Part shown: one piece after another, positions 54,335 through 64,000 of the stretch
Position numbering within the stretch: position 1 is the first letter of the stretch
How the letters are laid out: each line of letters begins with the position of its first letter
Source: Isochrysis galbana
Taxonomy: Eukaryota; Haptophyta; Isochrysidales; Isochrysidaceae
Direction of reading: 5' to 3'
Assembly: GCA_018136815.1 (NCBI GenBank)
Contig: CM030942.1
Span: forward strand, 1,635,171 to 1,699,170
DNA length: 64,000 nt
The notes under the pieces: generated by a model
What the model was told of the DNA's origin: nothing
Databases searched by the model: none
The model's input: only the letters and a program-made list of their open reading frames with translations
Translations under genes and position numbers: made by a program

Positions 54335-54998
54335 TTGAGCACTGTGAGGTGGGTGACTTTGCTCAAATACAATAAGATTTTTTTTAGTACCGACACATCG
54401 CGTATTTGGAAACGAGGGGTACCAAAGGAAGGCAAACGACCTAACCCTGCCAGCACAACGCACAACCAGCCACACGCACACCCAAGGCCACAGTGCCAAA
54501 ACTCCCATAGGGAAAGCCTTCGGGCTGGGCCCCTACAACGCCGCGGCACTGTCCATGTACGCAAATACGTGGTGCAGTCCCGGCCGGTCAACCAGACCAA
54601 CAGCAAAGCCTTTCTGGAGCCATGCAGCATGTGCTGCTGGACCCAGCAACCAGCAACTGGACAAGCACAAGCATGCGCGCACGCTGAGAGCACCGTACAG
54701 AGCACCATACACCCAACCTGCCACAGCGCCACAGCCAAGCGCGCTACGCGTGGGCTGGACTGCACACGAGAGGCTCGCAGACAACCGGGACCAATGCACT
54801 CACAAATACACCCACTCAAACAACCAAAAGCAGCAACACAACAAAGGCTGGAAGCCATGTCGAACTGCAAGGCGACAAGGCCCCTTGAGAGCCCCGCCTC
54901 TAGACAACCACTACGCACGAAGCCATGTTATACGCCTGGAAGGCTGACCCGACACCCCCCGCCTTGCAAACTGCAGACAAACCCCCAACAAGGGGAGG
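54335..54998 (+). other. Probable 5' leader of ORF1 element
   Basis: A frame overlaps the start of the next ORF, but its composition (Ala/Gln/Thr/Cys) shows no domain. The A/C-rich plus strand continues into the ORF1-like frame, so it is likely the 5' UTR of the same retroelement. Confidence 0.3.
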
Positions 54999-55781
54999 AT
55001 GGACACGAAATCGAACAAGAATACGAACGAAGACGACTACTCGCAAATCATCATGACATCACCTCCACGGACGGACCGTGGGCTCAAGATCAAGGATGAA
55101 GAGGCGTTCAGCGCCATAGTAGCGCACCTCAACAAGCTCGAGGGCGTGGACCTCGAACCCGAATTCTTGGCCAAGAGCTCGGCGGGCCCATGGAAAATCT
55201 TGGTCACAGCGGATTGCGCACGCCAGTACAAAAACAAGTTCAAGGACCAGGGAGTCTTTGCGTTCAACGAGGTGAAATACCCGATGATCGTCAAATTTCA
55301 AACATTCGACGACAAAGCGAAAGAGCTCCCCCAGGCTTCATCGAGGGCGATGGCAAGCGCTTTCAAAGACGTCACCGCACACCTCGTGGTAAGGAACTAC
55401 AAATTCGAGATGAAGGATTACGTCACGATCAACTCGCTAGCGAAAGCACTCGAACAACAAGGATTCATCTTTCTCAAAGGCAACCAAGAACGCACCAAGG
55501 TGCTAACCAAGGAAGGCATCATAGTGACTCAAGGCAAAAAAGAGGTATACCATTGTTACGTTGCTCCAAGGTCGGGCAACTTTTCAACTTTCGACTTCCC
55601 GCGCAAAATACTACTCAACGTTAACGGCAACCCGTACCCACTCGAATACACACTCCGTGATTGCAAGGATCTCGGGGGCGACATGAAGAACATGAGCATC
55701 CACGCCGGCCCGAAAGGTTGTAAAGGCTACAGCAGGGCATACGCGACGGCCTTCATCTTTTTTTTTCTCTTCCTCTTTTGA
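54999..55781 (+). CDS. Retroelement ORF1-like protein (probable LINE nucleic-acid-binding protein)
   Basis: A 260-aa frame opens at MDTKSNKNTNEDDYSQ and contains KILVTADCARQYKNKF, VKYPMIVKFQTFDDKAKELP, VTINSLAKALEQQGFIFLKG, NQERTKVLTKEG and PYPLEYTLRDCKDLGG. The segment TINSLAKA..QGF..L.GNQERT recurs at 59245-59355 (-), which shows it is a repeat-encoded protein. The layout (two basic/hydrophobic alternating units followed by a GPKGCKGYSRAY tail) resembles LINE ORF1 RNA-binding proteins, which coat element RNA. The frame ends in a Phe/Leu run translated from a T-rich stretch, so its true C-terminus is probably truncated, and no CCHC knuckle follows. Assignment to the LINEs of this window is inference. 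Confidence 0.5.
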   Translation: MDTKSNKNTNEDDYSQIIMTSPPRTDRGLKIKDEEAFSAIVAHLNKLEGVDLEPEFLAKSSAGPWKILVTADCARQYKNKFKDQGVFAFNEVKYPMIVKFQTFDDKAKELPQASSRAMASAFKDVTAHLVVRNYKFEMKDYVTINSLAKALEQQGFIFLKGNQERTKVLTKEGIIVTQGKKEVYHCYVAPRSGNFSTFDFPRKILLNVNGNPYPLEYTLRDCKDLGGDMKNMSIHAGPKGCKGYSRAYATAFIFFFLFLF

Positions 55782-55805
55782 CGGAACGCGACTTCAAGAG
55801 GACTC

Positions 55806-55827
55806 AACTTCGCGCGAGCGCGAAGTT
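55806..55827. other. Perfect hairpin AACTTCGCG-CGAG-CGCGAAGTT
   Basis: A 9-bp stem and 4-base loop lie 25 bp after the ORF1-like stop codon. They could be an RNA structure in the 3' end of the element. Confidence 0.6.
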
Positions 55828-55829
55828 CC

Positions 55830-57160
55830 GCGACCACACTAGTGCTCTCGCTCTCGCTCTCGTCCTCGTCCCTCTTACTCTATACTCTCCAAAGATCGTC
55901 CAAGTCCAAGGAAAGAGCAGGCAGCAGGCAGCAAGCTGCAAAGATGCAAAGAGAACAAGCAACAGGAACAAGAGACCGACCGAGGAACTTTCAACTTGCT
56001 AAAGTTCAACTTTCCTGGAGCTTCTATGCAGGGGGGGGGGACATTTGATGCGTCAAGTTAATGGCACGGAGACTCAAAGGAATGAGGGGGAGAGTGGAGA
56101 AGCGGGGAGTGAGCGAGGGGCGAGGGCGTTGGCGTTGGCTACGTTCTCCCAGGTACAGCGGTACGTAGCTGGCATAATCAACAAGTTTTTTCAGCCCTCT
56201 GTGAGCCTTGGCAAGCCTTGGCGCCCCTCAGGTCCCCATTGACCACTGAATATCTTCTACACTCCTGCTCACCATTAGCCCCCCACGTCCACGCACAATA
56301 CCACAGCAGCCACTTCGACCAGACTTCGCCACTCCCACCACAAAAATCCGGTCAATTCTATCGCATCATGCGCACCATGTAACCCAAGTGTCCACTTTCG
56401 GCTTCTTGGAACGTCCTGCTCACCTACCAACCATAAAGGCCGTCGGTGGCAGCGCTTGTAGCCACCCATCCCCGGTGACGCGGAATCAGCTCGAAGCGGT
56501 GATCGGCGCAGAGGCCGGGGCGGGGAGAGAAGAATTCGGCCCCATCGGAAAGTCTTGGTGCTCCCAACGGAGCGACATCGCTATTTGACCTGGGTGGGGG
56601 TGGGGGTGGGGGGGGTGGGGGGGGGGAGAACTCGACCCCTAAGAACAAAAGAAGGTGAGAAAGGGCGCGGGAGAGGCAAGAAAGCGTGAGGGGAGAGGGG
56701 AGACGCACAAGGCCCATAGGAGGACAGATGGGGAGGTCGGCGGGTCCCGACACAAGGCAGCGATCAAACACCACGTAGAAGACAACATCCAGACCGAAGA
56801 AAGGGAAACCTCGAGAATCAGAATCAAGATGAAGCGCCTCTCTTGGAACAACCCAGAAGGAGAGAGATCGGGCGTTTGCTAGCAACCAACTTATGTGCTT
56901 GTCGCGTTCGGATCGTCTTTGCCCGGACGATTCGCCACTCGCCCATCTTTCTCCAACACGATGGTCCGATCAGGAGTGATGTTCCGAAGATCAGGCGCCA
57001 CTGCCTCGGTCACCACCTGCCTGCCGAAGACTTCTGGCTCCCATTCCAAACCACCTAGCGGAAAGACACAGGAATGGTAGTAATGGTAAGTGAGCTACTC
57101 TCGATTGGCCGGAGCCCTAGCACGAGCTGAGGAGTGTATGAGCCGGGCAAGGTGAGACCT
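55830..57160. other. Intergenic, no supported gene
   Basis: Contains CTCTCGCTCTCGCTCTCGTC (55845-55864), a poly-G run near 56593-56627 and short frames on both strands without domains. It lies downstream of the minus-strand dehydrogenase gene. Confidence 0.45.
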
Positions 57161-57163
57161 GCT

Positions 57164-58732
57164 TCAGCAAGGGCTAACGATATGGGCACCAATCCAACAG
57201 GGTCCAAGACCTCGCTGCGCACCCGCCGAGGTTGCTTCCTCAGCCCATGCTTCAGCCAATGCCACCGCTATGCCATCGGCATCGCCCTTGCTTTGGTCGA
57301 GGAATGCGAAGATTGAGCTGAAGTCCTTGTGCTCAAAACCCCGTTGTGCAGCAACGCCATACATGCGCATCGCATGCTCAGCCGATGGAACCGGCGTCCC
57401 AGCATCAGCGGCGGCGTCGAGAGCTAGCGCAAGGTCCTAGAGAGTGCAATGGCAATCAGAGTACTCATTTGTGATGGCACCGTATTACACGATGCATTGA
57501 AACCCTCCCCCCCCCCCCCACGGGCGTGTGTGTGAGAGATGACACATCGCATATAAATGCATGGAGGTAAGAGTCGGGCCTATCCAGTTGGCGAGGCCCT
57601 ACGCCTTGCGGTCTTCACCTGGCGTTTCACTCCCTGATCTGGTTTGTGTCATCACACTACCACTAGACAAGGCGAGCAGTTCCCCTGACACTCATTTCGC
57701 TCATATGGGCATGGCCGCCATCTGAGCACTCACCTTCAGCATCAGCTTCATGGCAAAGCCACCTGTGTAGTTCCGTTCTGCAGGAACTCCCGACATGACC
57801 CCAGGACAAGGATTGTAGGTGTCACTCGACCAAGAACGGGCAGAAGAGGAATTGAAGACGGCGGCAAGCACCTGGCATGTTGAAGGGGACATGGTGGTGT
57901 GACCATGATTGCGCATAGGTTGTAAGAATGAAGACGTTCACGCGCAAGAGCGTTAGGACAGCTGAGCGCCCGCAAACAGTTGCTGTGCGTGCTGTCCTGG
58001 AGACGTGGGCCGAACCATCGGGTGGAAGCATGCAGTGGCGTATTCAGAGGAGGGTTGAGACGGGTCCGACTGGGATGGGGATGCACTCACCTTTGGATCG
58101 ACCCCTTGCGCTATGCCAAGCTGCATAGCTTCCGCCACACCGAGCATTTGTAAGGACAACGCCAAATTGTTGGCCAGCTTCGCAGCCAGGCCCGCACCCA
58201 CCCCGCCACACCTCACGGACGACTTGCCCATATGCGCAAGCAGCGGCTCTGCCTGGCGGAAGACTTCCTCAGTTTCCGACCCCACCATGAACGTGAGGGT
58301 TGCCGCTTCCGCGCCGATGGCGCCGCCAGACACTGGTGCGTCGAGGAAATCGCAGCCTGCCATGTCGGCTGCTGCTGCGAATGCACGCGCATCGTCGGGC
58401 GCGATGGTGGAGCAATCGATGAGAAGCGTGCGTGTGCCATCCCGTCGGTGTCGCTCGTCACACACACGAAGCACTCCATCCTCGCCCGCCAGCACCTTCC
58501 GAACCTCTTCACCCGAACGGAGCATCGTGATAAGCGCGCCCCCATTACCGAGTGAGGTGGCCAGATCCCTGGGAGAATTAGCGCCACGCGCACCGTGCTC
58601 CGTTAGAGCCTGGATGGCTGAGGGATTCAGGTCGTGCACCACTAGCTGCCGCCCTGCGCGGAGGAGGTTCTTCGCCATCGGCAGGCCCATGTTGCCCAAC
58701 CCGATGAAGCCGACTGGACCCATCGCTCTCAT
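57164..58732 (-). CDS. 3-hydroxyisobutyrate dehydrogenase family protein
   Basis: Three exons (58732-58091, 57871-57734, 57436-57164) with GT-AG introns (219 and 297 bp) give 1053 nt and 350 aa, phase 0 at both junctions. The N-terminal NAD(P) fold starts GPVGFIGLGNMGLPMAKNLL. Family motifs follow: DCSTIAPDDARAFA, FLDAPVSGGAIGAEAATLTF, and the catalytic Lys in GAGLAAKLANN. Exon 2 carries VFNSSSARSWSSDTYNPCPG, characteristic of valine-pathway HIBADH, and exon 3 carries FEHKDFSSIFAFL. The enzyme oxidises 3-hydroxyisobutyrate to methylmalonate semialdehyde in valine breakdown. A mitochondrial presequence is not evident, since the frame starts nine bases before the GFIG fold. The C-terminus is about 35 residues longer than the usual end. 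A run of 30 C lies just upstream of the start. Confidence 0.85.
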
Positions 58733-58747
58733 GTGCTCCTCTCGATC

Positions 58748-58748
<1 letters not shown>

Positions 58749-58780
<32 letters not shown>

Positions 58781-58870
58781 TCTTCTTGCTGGCTGGCTCT
58801 GACCGCCTCTCCCTCCCTCCCTCCCTGCCTGCTTCTTCTCTTTCTCCCCCTCTTCCCCCCCCCCCCCCCC
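58749..58870. repeat. Poly-C and C/T tract upstream of dehydrogenase
   Basis: A run of 30 C (58749-58778) begins 17 bp upstream of the start codon, followed by C/T blocks and another run of about 15 C near 58857-58871. On the coding strand of the dehydrogenase it is a poly(G)/purine leader. Confidence 0.9.
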
Positions 58871-59244
58871 GTCCCCTCCTTTCCTCCCACTCTCCCTCTC
58901 TCTTCTTCACAAACAGCCATTTTTTCACCTAACGACCAGGGGAGCGTCGCTCCCGCCCGCCCGCCCGTGACAAGACCTTTGGAAGCTGCGCCGTGCTAAT
59001 GCGTCTCTCACCCCATTTCTGGTCTCTCTCCTCCGAATCACAGTCTCGCAGCTTCCATCGGCGCGGAGCTCCGATACTCCTACGCCGGCTCGGAAACACT
59101 TCACACAACAACTGCTCCCGGCGCTCGATACTCCGGGGGTACCCAACTCCTGGCGCGTGCCCAACCCCTGGCACCGGCGTCCTGCGTGGCCCAGGTCTCC
59201 CCAGCCGCTCTGGGTACGGCCCAGGTGAGCCGGCGCCGGCCAGC

Positions 59245-59355
59245 GGCACCACCAGCGCCCACTCGGTCGCCGATCACATTCGTGCGCTCCTGGTTGCCTT
59301 GGAGGTAGTAGAATCCTTGTTTGTCGACCGCTTTCGCTAGGGAGTTGATCGTGAG
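59245..59355 (-). pseudogene. Fragment of the ORF1-like retroelement protein
   Basis: The minus strand encodes TINSLAKAVDKQGFYYLQGN followed by QERTNVIGDRVG, clearly related to TINSLAKALEQQGFIFLKGN of the ORF1-like frame at 54999-55781. Sequence on both sides is unrelated, so this is a short relic. Confidence 0.65.
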
Positions 59356-59419
59356 TATCCTACATGTGAAAAACAGAAAACTTGTTTTTCTGTGAAGACC
59401 AAAAACAGTGTTTTTCACC

Positions 59420-60008
59420 TTTCACCGTTTTTCTGAACCTGGGCCCTAAGCCTGGGGCCAGCTGCGCCGGCGCGCCGGTGTGTCTGCAACTCGCTGCTCG
59501 CAATGCTCGCTCGCTGCTCGCTAGGTATATGTGTGTACATGGAAGATATGGTTATGGTTATGGCTATGGCAAGTGCGGACGCCTCTATCTACCCCCCCCC
59601 CCCGCCCACCCCCCGCGCGCAAAATTTTATATTATCATTTTCTAACGTAAACACAAACACCATTTTCTAACGTAAACACTGGCGGCCTGTTTTTCGGGCT
59701 GTTTTCGGCTGTTTTTCTGTACAACCCAAAAAACAGAGCAACTTCCGAATGGATTTTCATCTTATTTTAAAACACATTAGAGAAGTCAATTTCATATGCT
59801 TAAATGTATCAATAAGGCGATCGCATAGCTCTATTGTCGAGTCGAGCGGAGCCGGAGGGCTCTGAGCCACTCCGTCGCGAGCAGCACCGGCGGCTAGCGC
59901 GGCGCTTTGGCCCTCCTCCCCACCGGGAGTCGGATGAATGAAATTCTGGACTGGGTCGGGCAACCCCATTTGGGTGTCTGGACGGGGAACGAACGGCGAA
60001 CGAAGGGC
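59420..60008. other. Intergenic with short tandem repeat
   Basis: CATTTTCTAACGTAAACAC occurs at 59636-59654 and 59661-59679, in a 25-bp tandem repeat. GTTTTTC words recur around 59380-59435 and 59690-59720. No gene is supported. Confidence 0.45.
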
Positions 60009-61376
60009 TGTGGGGCGGCGAGGCGCTCCTAGCGGCCCTAGTGTGATGGGTTGTAAGAGATTGTTAGACCTACAAAGAACTCTTCCCTCAGGGAGGGAGC
60101 CTAGGCTGCTTGAGTGCAGCGACGCAGCGAACAACGACGGACAACGGAGCTGAGAACAACAGGATACACCGACTCACGAACACACCGGAATCATTCACCC
60201 AAACCAAGCAAATTATCAAGCAACCGCGACCCCAAATCACCGATAACTCAAACACGTCGCGAGAGACGGAGAGAGAGAGCGAGAGAGAGAGAGACTCCGC
60301 AGCGACGGCCGGAGCGTGTCTCCGTTGTAACTTCCCACGTAGCGGAGAGTCCGAAGGGGAGCGTCCTGTCGCGCGACCACGGCGATCACTTTGGATACAG
60401 ATCGCAACGAGATATCTTCACGACAGAGGAAATCTTGCCGTTGAGCGTGAACCTTCTAGACGCTTCTAACGAACAACCCTGAGTAGCAACCAAGGGGAAG
60501 AAACACCAAAGGGGCCAAGGCTTGCATGTAGCTTGCATCAAGGGGAAAGATTCCCTCACCTAGGAAGCGAACCTACACCGGTCTCCAAGGGGAGATAGCA
60601 AATTAAACCTCAAATCTCGAGCGGATAGAGCAACCGACTCGCTCGCCAAAACCTTGACCGAGAAGAAAGAAGCAAGGACCTACAAGCCAAGGGTAGCGGA
60701 CCTAGGGAATGTGAGAGGAAATTTCCGAACGCCAACGCCAAACGCCGAACGCGGGGATTCAACGAAACCCTAACCAGGCCAAGCAGAACCTACGAAGAAC
60801 AGGCCTGGACAACAACGAAAGTCAGCAGGTCCCAAGAAAGAACCGGAACCCAACAAGAAACAACAAGCCTTGCAAGAAGCTAAACAAGCCTTCACAAGGT
60901 AACTCGAGAGCCTGAGACAAGCGCGCAGCGAGTGACAGGCGACCTGGCTCCTTTAGGTAAAGATTACCCGAAAGGAGGAAACCTGGAATCTAGACCTGAC
61001 AAACAGGCTAGAAGGAACGAAACGAGAACTCGAATTCTAGATCGCTAGGGACGAACCCTACCAACCTAGATGTACCTGAGCTTCACCGTGTGGCCGCACG
61101 GCGAAGGACCTGGAAACAAGAGCCTGGAAATCGCATCATCTAGGATGAATGCGACACCCCCCGACTAAGATCGAGACGTCTCCCGATGTCGAGCGGTGAA
61201 CCTGGAAACAGAGACCTGGAAACTGGAACCTGAGCTGACCAGAGGTCAGAATCGGAACAAGAAGCAACGGAACATAGCGAGCGAAACGTGGAGACAAGAA
61301 CACCCTTTGGATCCAAAGCGAGCACGAAATCGGCGGCTTAACGCGGCGGCCTCTTTCGTACGCACTGCCCCACCCA
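60009..61376 (-). repeat. Probable LTR of the Ty3/gypsy element
   Basis: On the minus strand a polypurine tract AAAAGGGAGAAG lies about 165 bp after the pol stop and is followed by TGGGTGGGGCAGTG. At the other end the minus strand finishes CCGCCCCACA. The terminal TG...CA and the inverted similarity (TGGGTGGGGC / TGTGGGGCGG) are consistent with a 3' LTR of about 1.37 kb. No second LTR is in the window to confirm it. Confidence 0.45.
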
Positions 61377-61543
61377 CTTCTCCCTTTTACAGGAGCTTTG
61401 CTCGGGTGTTGCGCCGGGTGTAGAGCGCAGGCAGCACGCGTTCAGCACCTCCATGATTCGCTCTGACAGAAATTTGAACTCGGAGCCCTAGCCGAGGCGT
61501 GGGGCTAGCCTAGAGGGACGGGTCCCTTACCCAAGACATGGGA

Positions 61544-64000
61544 TCAACGAGAATGGAGCCTGGATCGAGTGCGCGAAGACGGCGCATCGAGAACGGGAGG
61601 AAGAGGAGTATTCCTGGCCGACGAAGAAGTTGCTTCCGGGGACTCAACATCTTCTGGACAAGTCTCTTCGACGGAGCGATCATAATCATCAAGCAAATCA
61701 GAACAACGACGGAGCAACTCGGAACGAGGCTCCCAGGTGGCTCCTCGAATAGAATAGCCACGCCACTTCACGAGGTACTCGATAGAATCGCCATGGCTAC
61801 GACGATCGAGCAACTTCTCAACGATGTACTCGTCGTCAGCCAGCGGCTCTTCATCAACGAAAGTATGATACGGCCGGAGGTTCGAGATATGCACCTCCTC
61901 CTTGACTAACCGGTTCTCCAAATCACGGAGTCGGTACCTAGTGTCGGACAGAGCCTCTACAACGCGGTAGGGACCCGAGTAGATGAATTGCAACTTGTTG
62001 GCATGGCCTGGTAATCGCATGCAGACGCGATCCCCAGGTTCGAAACGAGCTGGTCTTTGAGACTTGATCGTAGCGTCACGGACCGACTCAGCCTGAGCGG
62101 CTAGGGTAGCCTCGAGAGCGCTGGACCAAGAGAGGCGGAGGCTCGCATTGAGCCTGGATGCGTACGAGCGAACGTCGGCGGACGCCGCCTCGAGAGCAGT
62201 TGGCGAAACAGACTTCGGATCAGAGAGTTGAGCGGGCAGACGCAGCTCACGCCCAAAGATCAAAGACGCTGGAGACCGGGAGGTAACACGACCGGAAGAA
62301 GCCCTCAACGAGAGGAGTAGGAACGGCAAATGGTCGACCCAATGGCTGCCACCCTCGTTCGAGGCGCGCATCAAACGGATGAGCGTTTGCTGAGCGCGTT
62401 CGACGAAGCCTACACCTTCATGTCGGTACGGCTCTGTACTCGACAAATCAGTCCCGGTGAGCTCCAGAATACGCGAAACAAGAACCGAACAAAGATTCGA
62501 ACCGGCGTCGGTTCGAAGCTGCCTAGGGACTCCATAACGCGTCACAATCAAGCGGATGAACATGTCCAAGGCTACTTCCGACGAGGGATCCCCATTCGAC
62601 GGCTCAGCCTCAATCCATCGAGTGAGCGAGTCGATGAAGACGACCAGCTTGTCGTAACCCGAGACTCCAGGCACGAAGTTGTGAGTGGGAGCTAGCGAGA
62701 GCACGTCGCAGTAGACCACATCAAAGGGGTAGGTACCCACAGAGAGACCGGAGGGCGACGCTAGAGCCCTAGGTAGCGGCTTGGCGAGGGTGCACTCGTG
62801 GCATTCTCGGACGTAGGACGCAACGTCGGAAGACATGCCAGGCCAGTATACCCGAGTACGAAGAAGACCAGACATACGAGAAACTCCGAGGTGACCGGAG
62901 CGATCGTGGTAGGCGAAAAGGTAGCGAGACCGCAAGGAGGGCGGAACATAGAGCACTAGCGAGTCCGGGTCGGTGGAGTCAAGGACGGTGCGATAGTAGA
63001 CGAGCCCATCGTGAACGACGAAACGGCGAAACATCTTGGATTGCTGAGCGGGAACGGGAGCGACAGAACTGGAACACGAATCATCTTCGGCAATGGGGCC
63101 TGAGGCGGCGGCCGGCGGAGGCGACCCTTGGCCTGATGGCTCGTGATTGACCGTCTCTCTTGAGCCTAGGAGTGGCTCTACGAACGGATCTTCCGCCAGG
63201 GCCGCTCTCATCTCTTCGGAAGTCGGCGTACCCGGAGCCAAATAACTGGACTGGATGGCGGGCCCGGAATCGGAGGCTCGACGACGAGATCGGTCCAAAG
63301 CTTGAAGCCCTCGCGCCGTAACTACGGAGCGCGTGATGGCAGCCACCGGATGAGACCGTTCATGCTCGGCTAGAGACTCTGAGCCAGGCTCACGTACCGC
63401 TAACGACGCTGGGCCGGCGAGTGGTTCGTCTTCGTGTTCCGGCTCCAGGGATGCTAGCCGGGAGAGCCCGTCAGCATCCTGATGAACAGCTCTTGGTTTA
63501 TGTTCGACATCGAACCGGTACTCAGCCAACTTGAGAGCCCACCGAGTCAGCCGAGAGGCTGGCCCACCGGCTACTTGATCCTTCATGGTATGCAGCCATC
63601 GCAGCGCGGAGTGGTCGACGACTAACTTGAACCGACGCCCCCAAAGGTAGGGTCGCCAATTTCGGATTGATTCCAGGGCAGCCAAGAGCTCAATCTCGGT
63701 CACCGTCCAATGGCGTTCGGCCGAGGTGAGACTGCGAGCGTAGTACCCAACGACTCGTTCACGGTTATCGTCTCCTAGCTGCGAGAGGATGCCGGCGATA
63801 CCCAACTTGCTAGCCCCATCGGTCTTGACGATGAAGGGCCGATCATCCCTGGGTGGAGTCAAGACGGGCTCCGAAGTGATCGCTGTCTTGAGCTCTTGGA
63901 TAGCTCGGCGACACTCCTCGGACTGGGACTCCTTTGCCACGTCGCAGCCCTTCCGCGTGAGAGCAGTGAGGGGAGCAGCCTTAGCGGCGAATTGGCGAAT
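61544..64000 (-). mobile_element. Ty3/gypsy chromovirus pol: RNase H, integrase, chromodomain (partial)
   Basis: The frame is open from the right window edge to the stop at 61544 (about 800 residues). After a short tail of the reverse transcriptase, RNase H is seen: KTDGASKLGIAGILSQ, TVTEIELLAALESI, VVDHSALRWLHT and HQDADGLSRL. The integrase has the zinc motif AYHDRSGHLGVSRM...CHECTLAK and catalytic Asp, Asp and Glu in VYCDVLSL, RTDAGSN and FVERAQQTL. A linker with PARFEPGDRVCMRLPG follows. Near the C-terminus a chromodomain (YIVEKLLDRR, EYLVKWRGYS, ATWEP) marks it as a chromovirus; such domains direct integration to heterochromatin. No stop or frameshift is visible, so the copy may be recent. 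Gag, protease and most of the RT lie beyond the window. Confidence 0.9.

Noticed and set aside
54335..55099. 254-residue frame overlapping the ORF1-like start
   Set aside because: No domain, biased composition, and it overlaps the ORF1-like frame that is supported by a second copy.

Overview
This is a nuclear window from a eukaryote, most likely a green alga. Genes have short GT-AG introns (76-234 bp). One gene encodes a Ser-Pro-rich (pherophorin-like) ectodomain followed by a TKL kinase, another a pentatricopeptide (PPR) protein with methyltransferase domains, and another a SHIPPO-repeat flagellar-type coiled coil. The intergenic DNA is full of retroelements, poly(C)/poly(G) runs and (CT)n tracts. 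The chlorophyte/prasinophyte assignment is inference. Two 100-base N gaps (25001-25100, 42527-42626) show that this is a scaffold.

Host genes that can be modelled, left to right: a CRAL-TRIO (Sec14-like) lipid-binding protein (3382-4791, -); a six-exon GH47 alpha-mannosidase (13695-16654, -); a SHIPPO coiled-coil protein (21889-24042, +); a three-exon TRM11-type methyltransferase/PPR/second-methyltransferase fusion (27131-31090, -); a small membrane protein with a zinc ribbon (34540-35154, +); a short ankyrin gene (36623-37194, +); a SET-MYND protein (37970-39445, -); a DUF1415 protein cut by a gap (42075-42526, -); a Pro-rich receptor-like TKL kinase cut by the same gap and broken at a C10 run (42627-46475, +); a two-exon multispanning membrane protein of unknown function (51265-53669, -); and a three-exon 3-hydroxyisobutyrate dehydrogenase family gene (57164-58732, -). 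For GH47, the TRM11 fusion, the two-exon membrane protein and the dehydrogenase, the chosen splice sites give whole-codon totals and join conserved motifs.

Mobile DNA fills most of the rest. At least two LINE subfamilies are present. A long copy (about 6940-13367, +) encodes endonuclease, reverse transcriptase and a C-terminal zinc knuckle; it is split by a second LINE in the opposite orientation (about 10068-12172). Several 5'-truncated LINE tails occur at 674-1841, 24240-24999, 25660-25890, 26040-26600 and 31226-31850, two of them with recognisable target-site duplications. In most copies whose 3' end can be read, the coding strand ends in poly(T), not poly(A). Two pieces of a possible LINE ORF1 lie at 54999-55781 and 59245-59355. 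The right edge is a Ty3/gypsy chromovirus pol (61544-64000, -) with a probable LTR beside it. DNA-transposon signals include a TTAA-flanked inverted-repeat element (5656-6146), a Stowaway-like element (48370-49386), a hAT-transposase-like exon between inverted repeats (19752-21158) and a cluster of GTGTTAGAC palindromes (18966-19132).

I found no CRISPR array, rRNA, tRNA or operon-like defence cluster. The most unusual protein is the methyltransferase-PPR-methyltransferase fusion. The most unusual DNA feature is the poly(T)-tailed LINE population. Long stretches (1-660, 1842-3380, 31850-34330, 35155-36288, 37195-37969, 40980-42070, 55830-57160) hold nothing I can support as genes.
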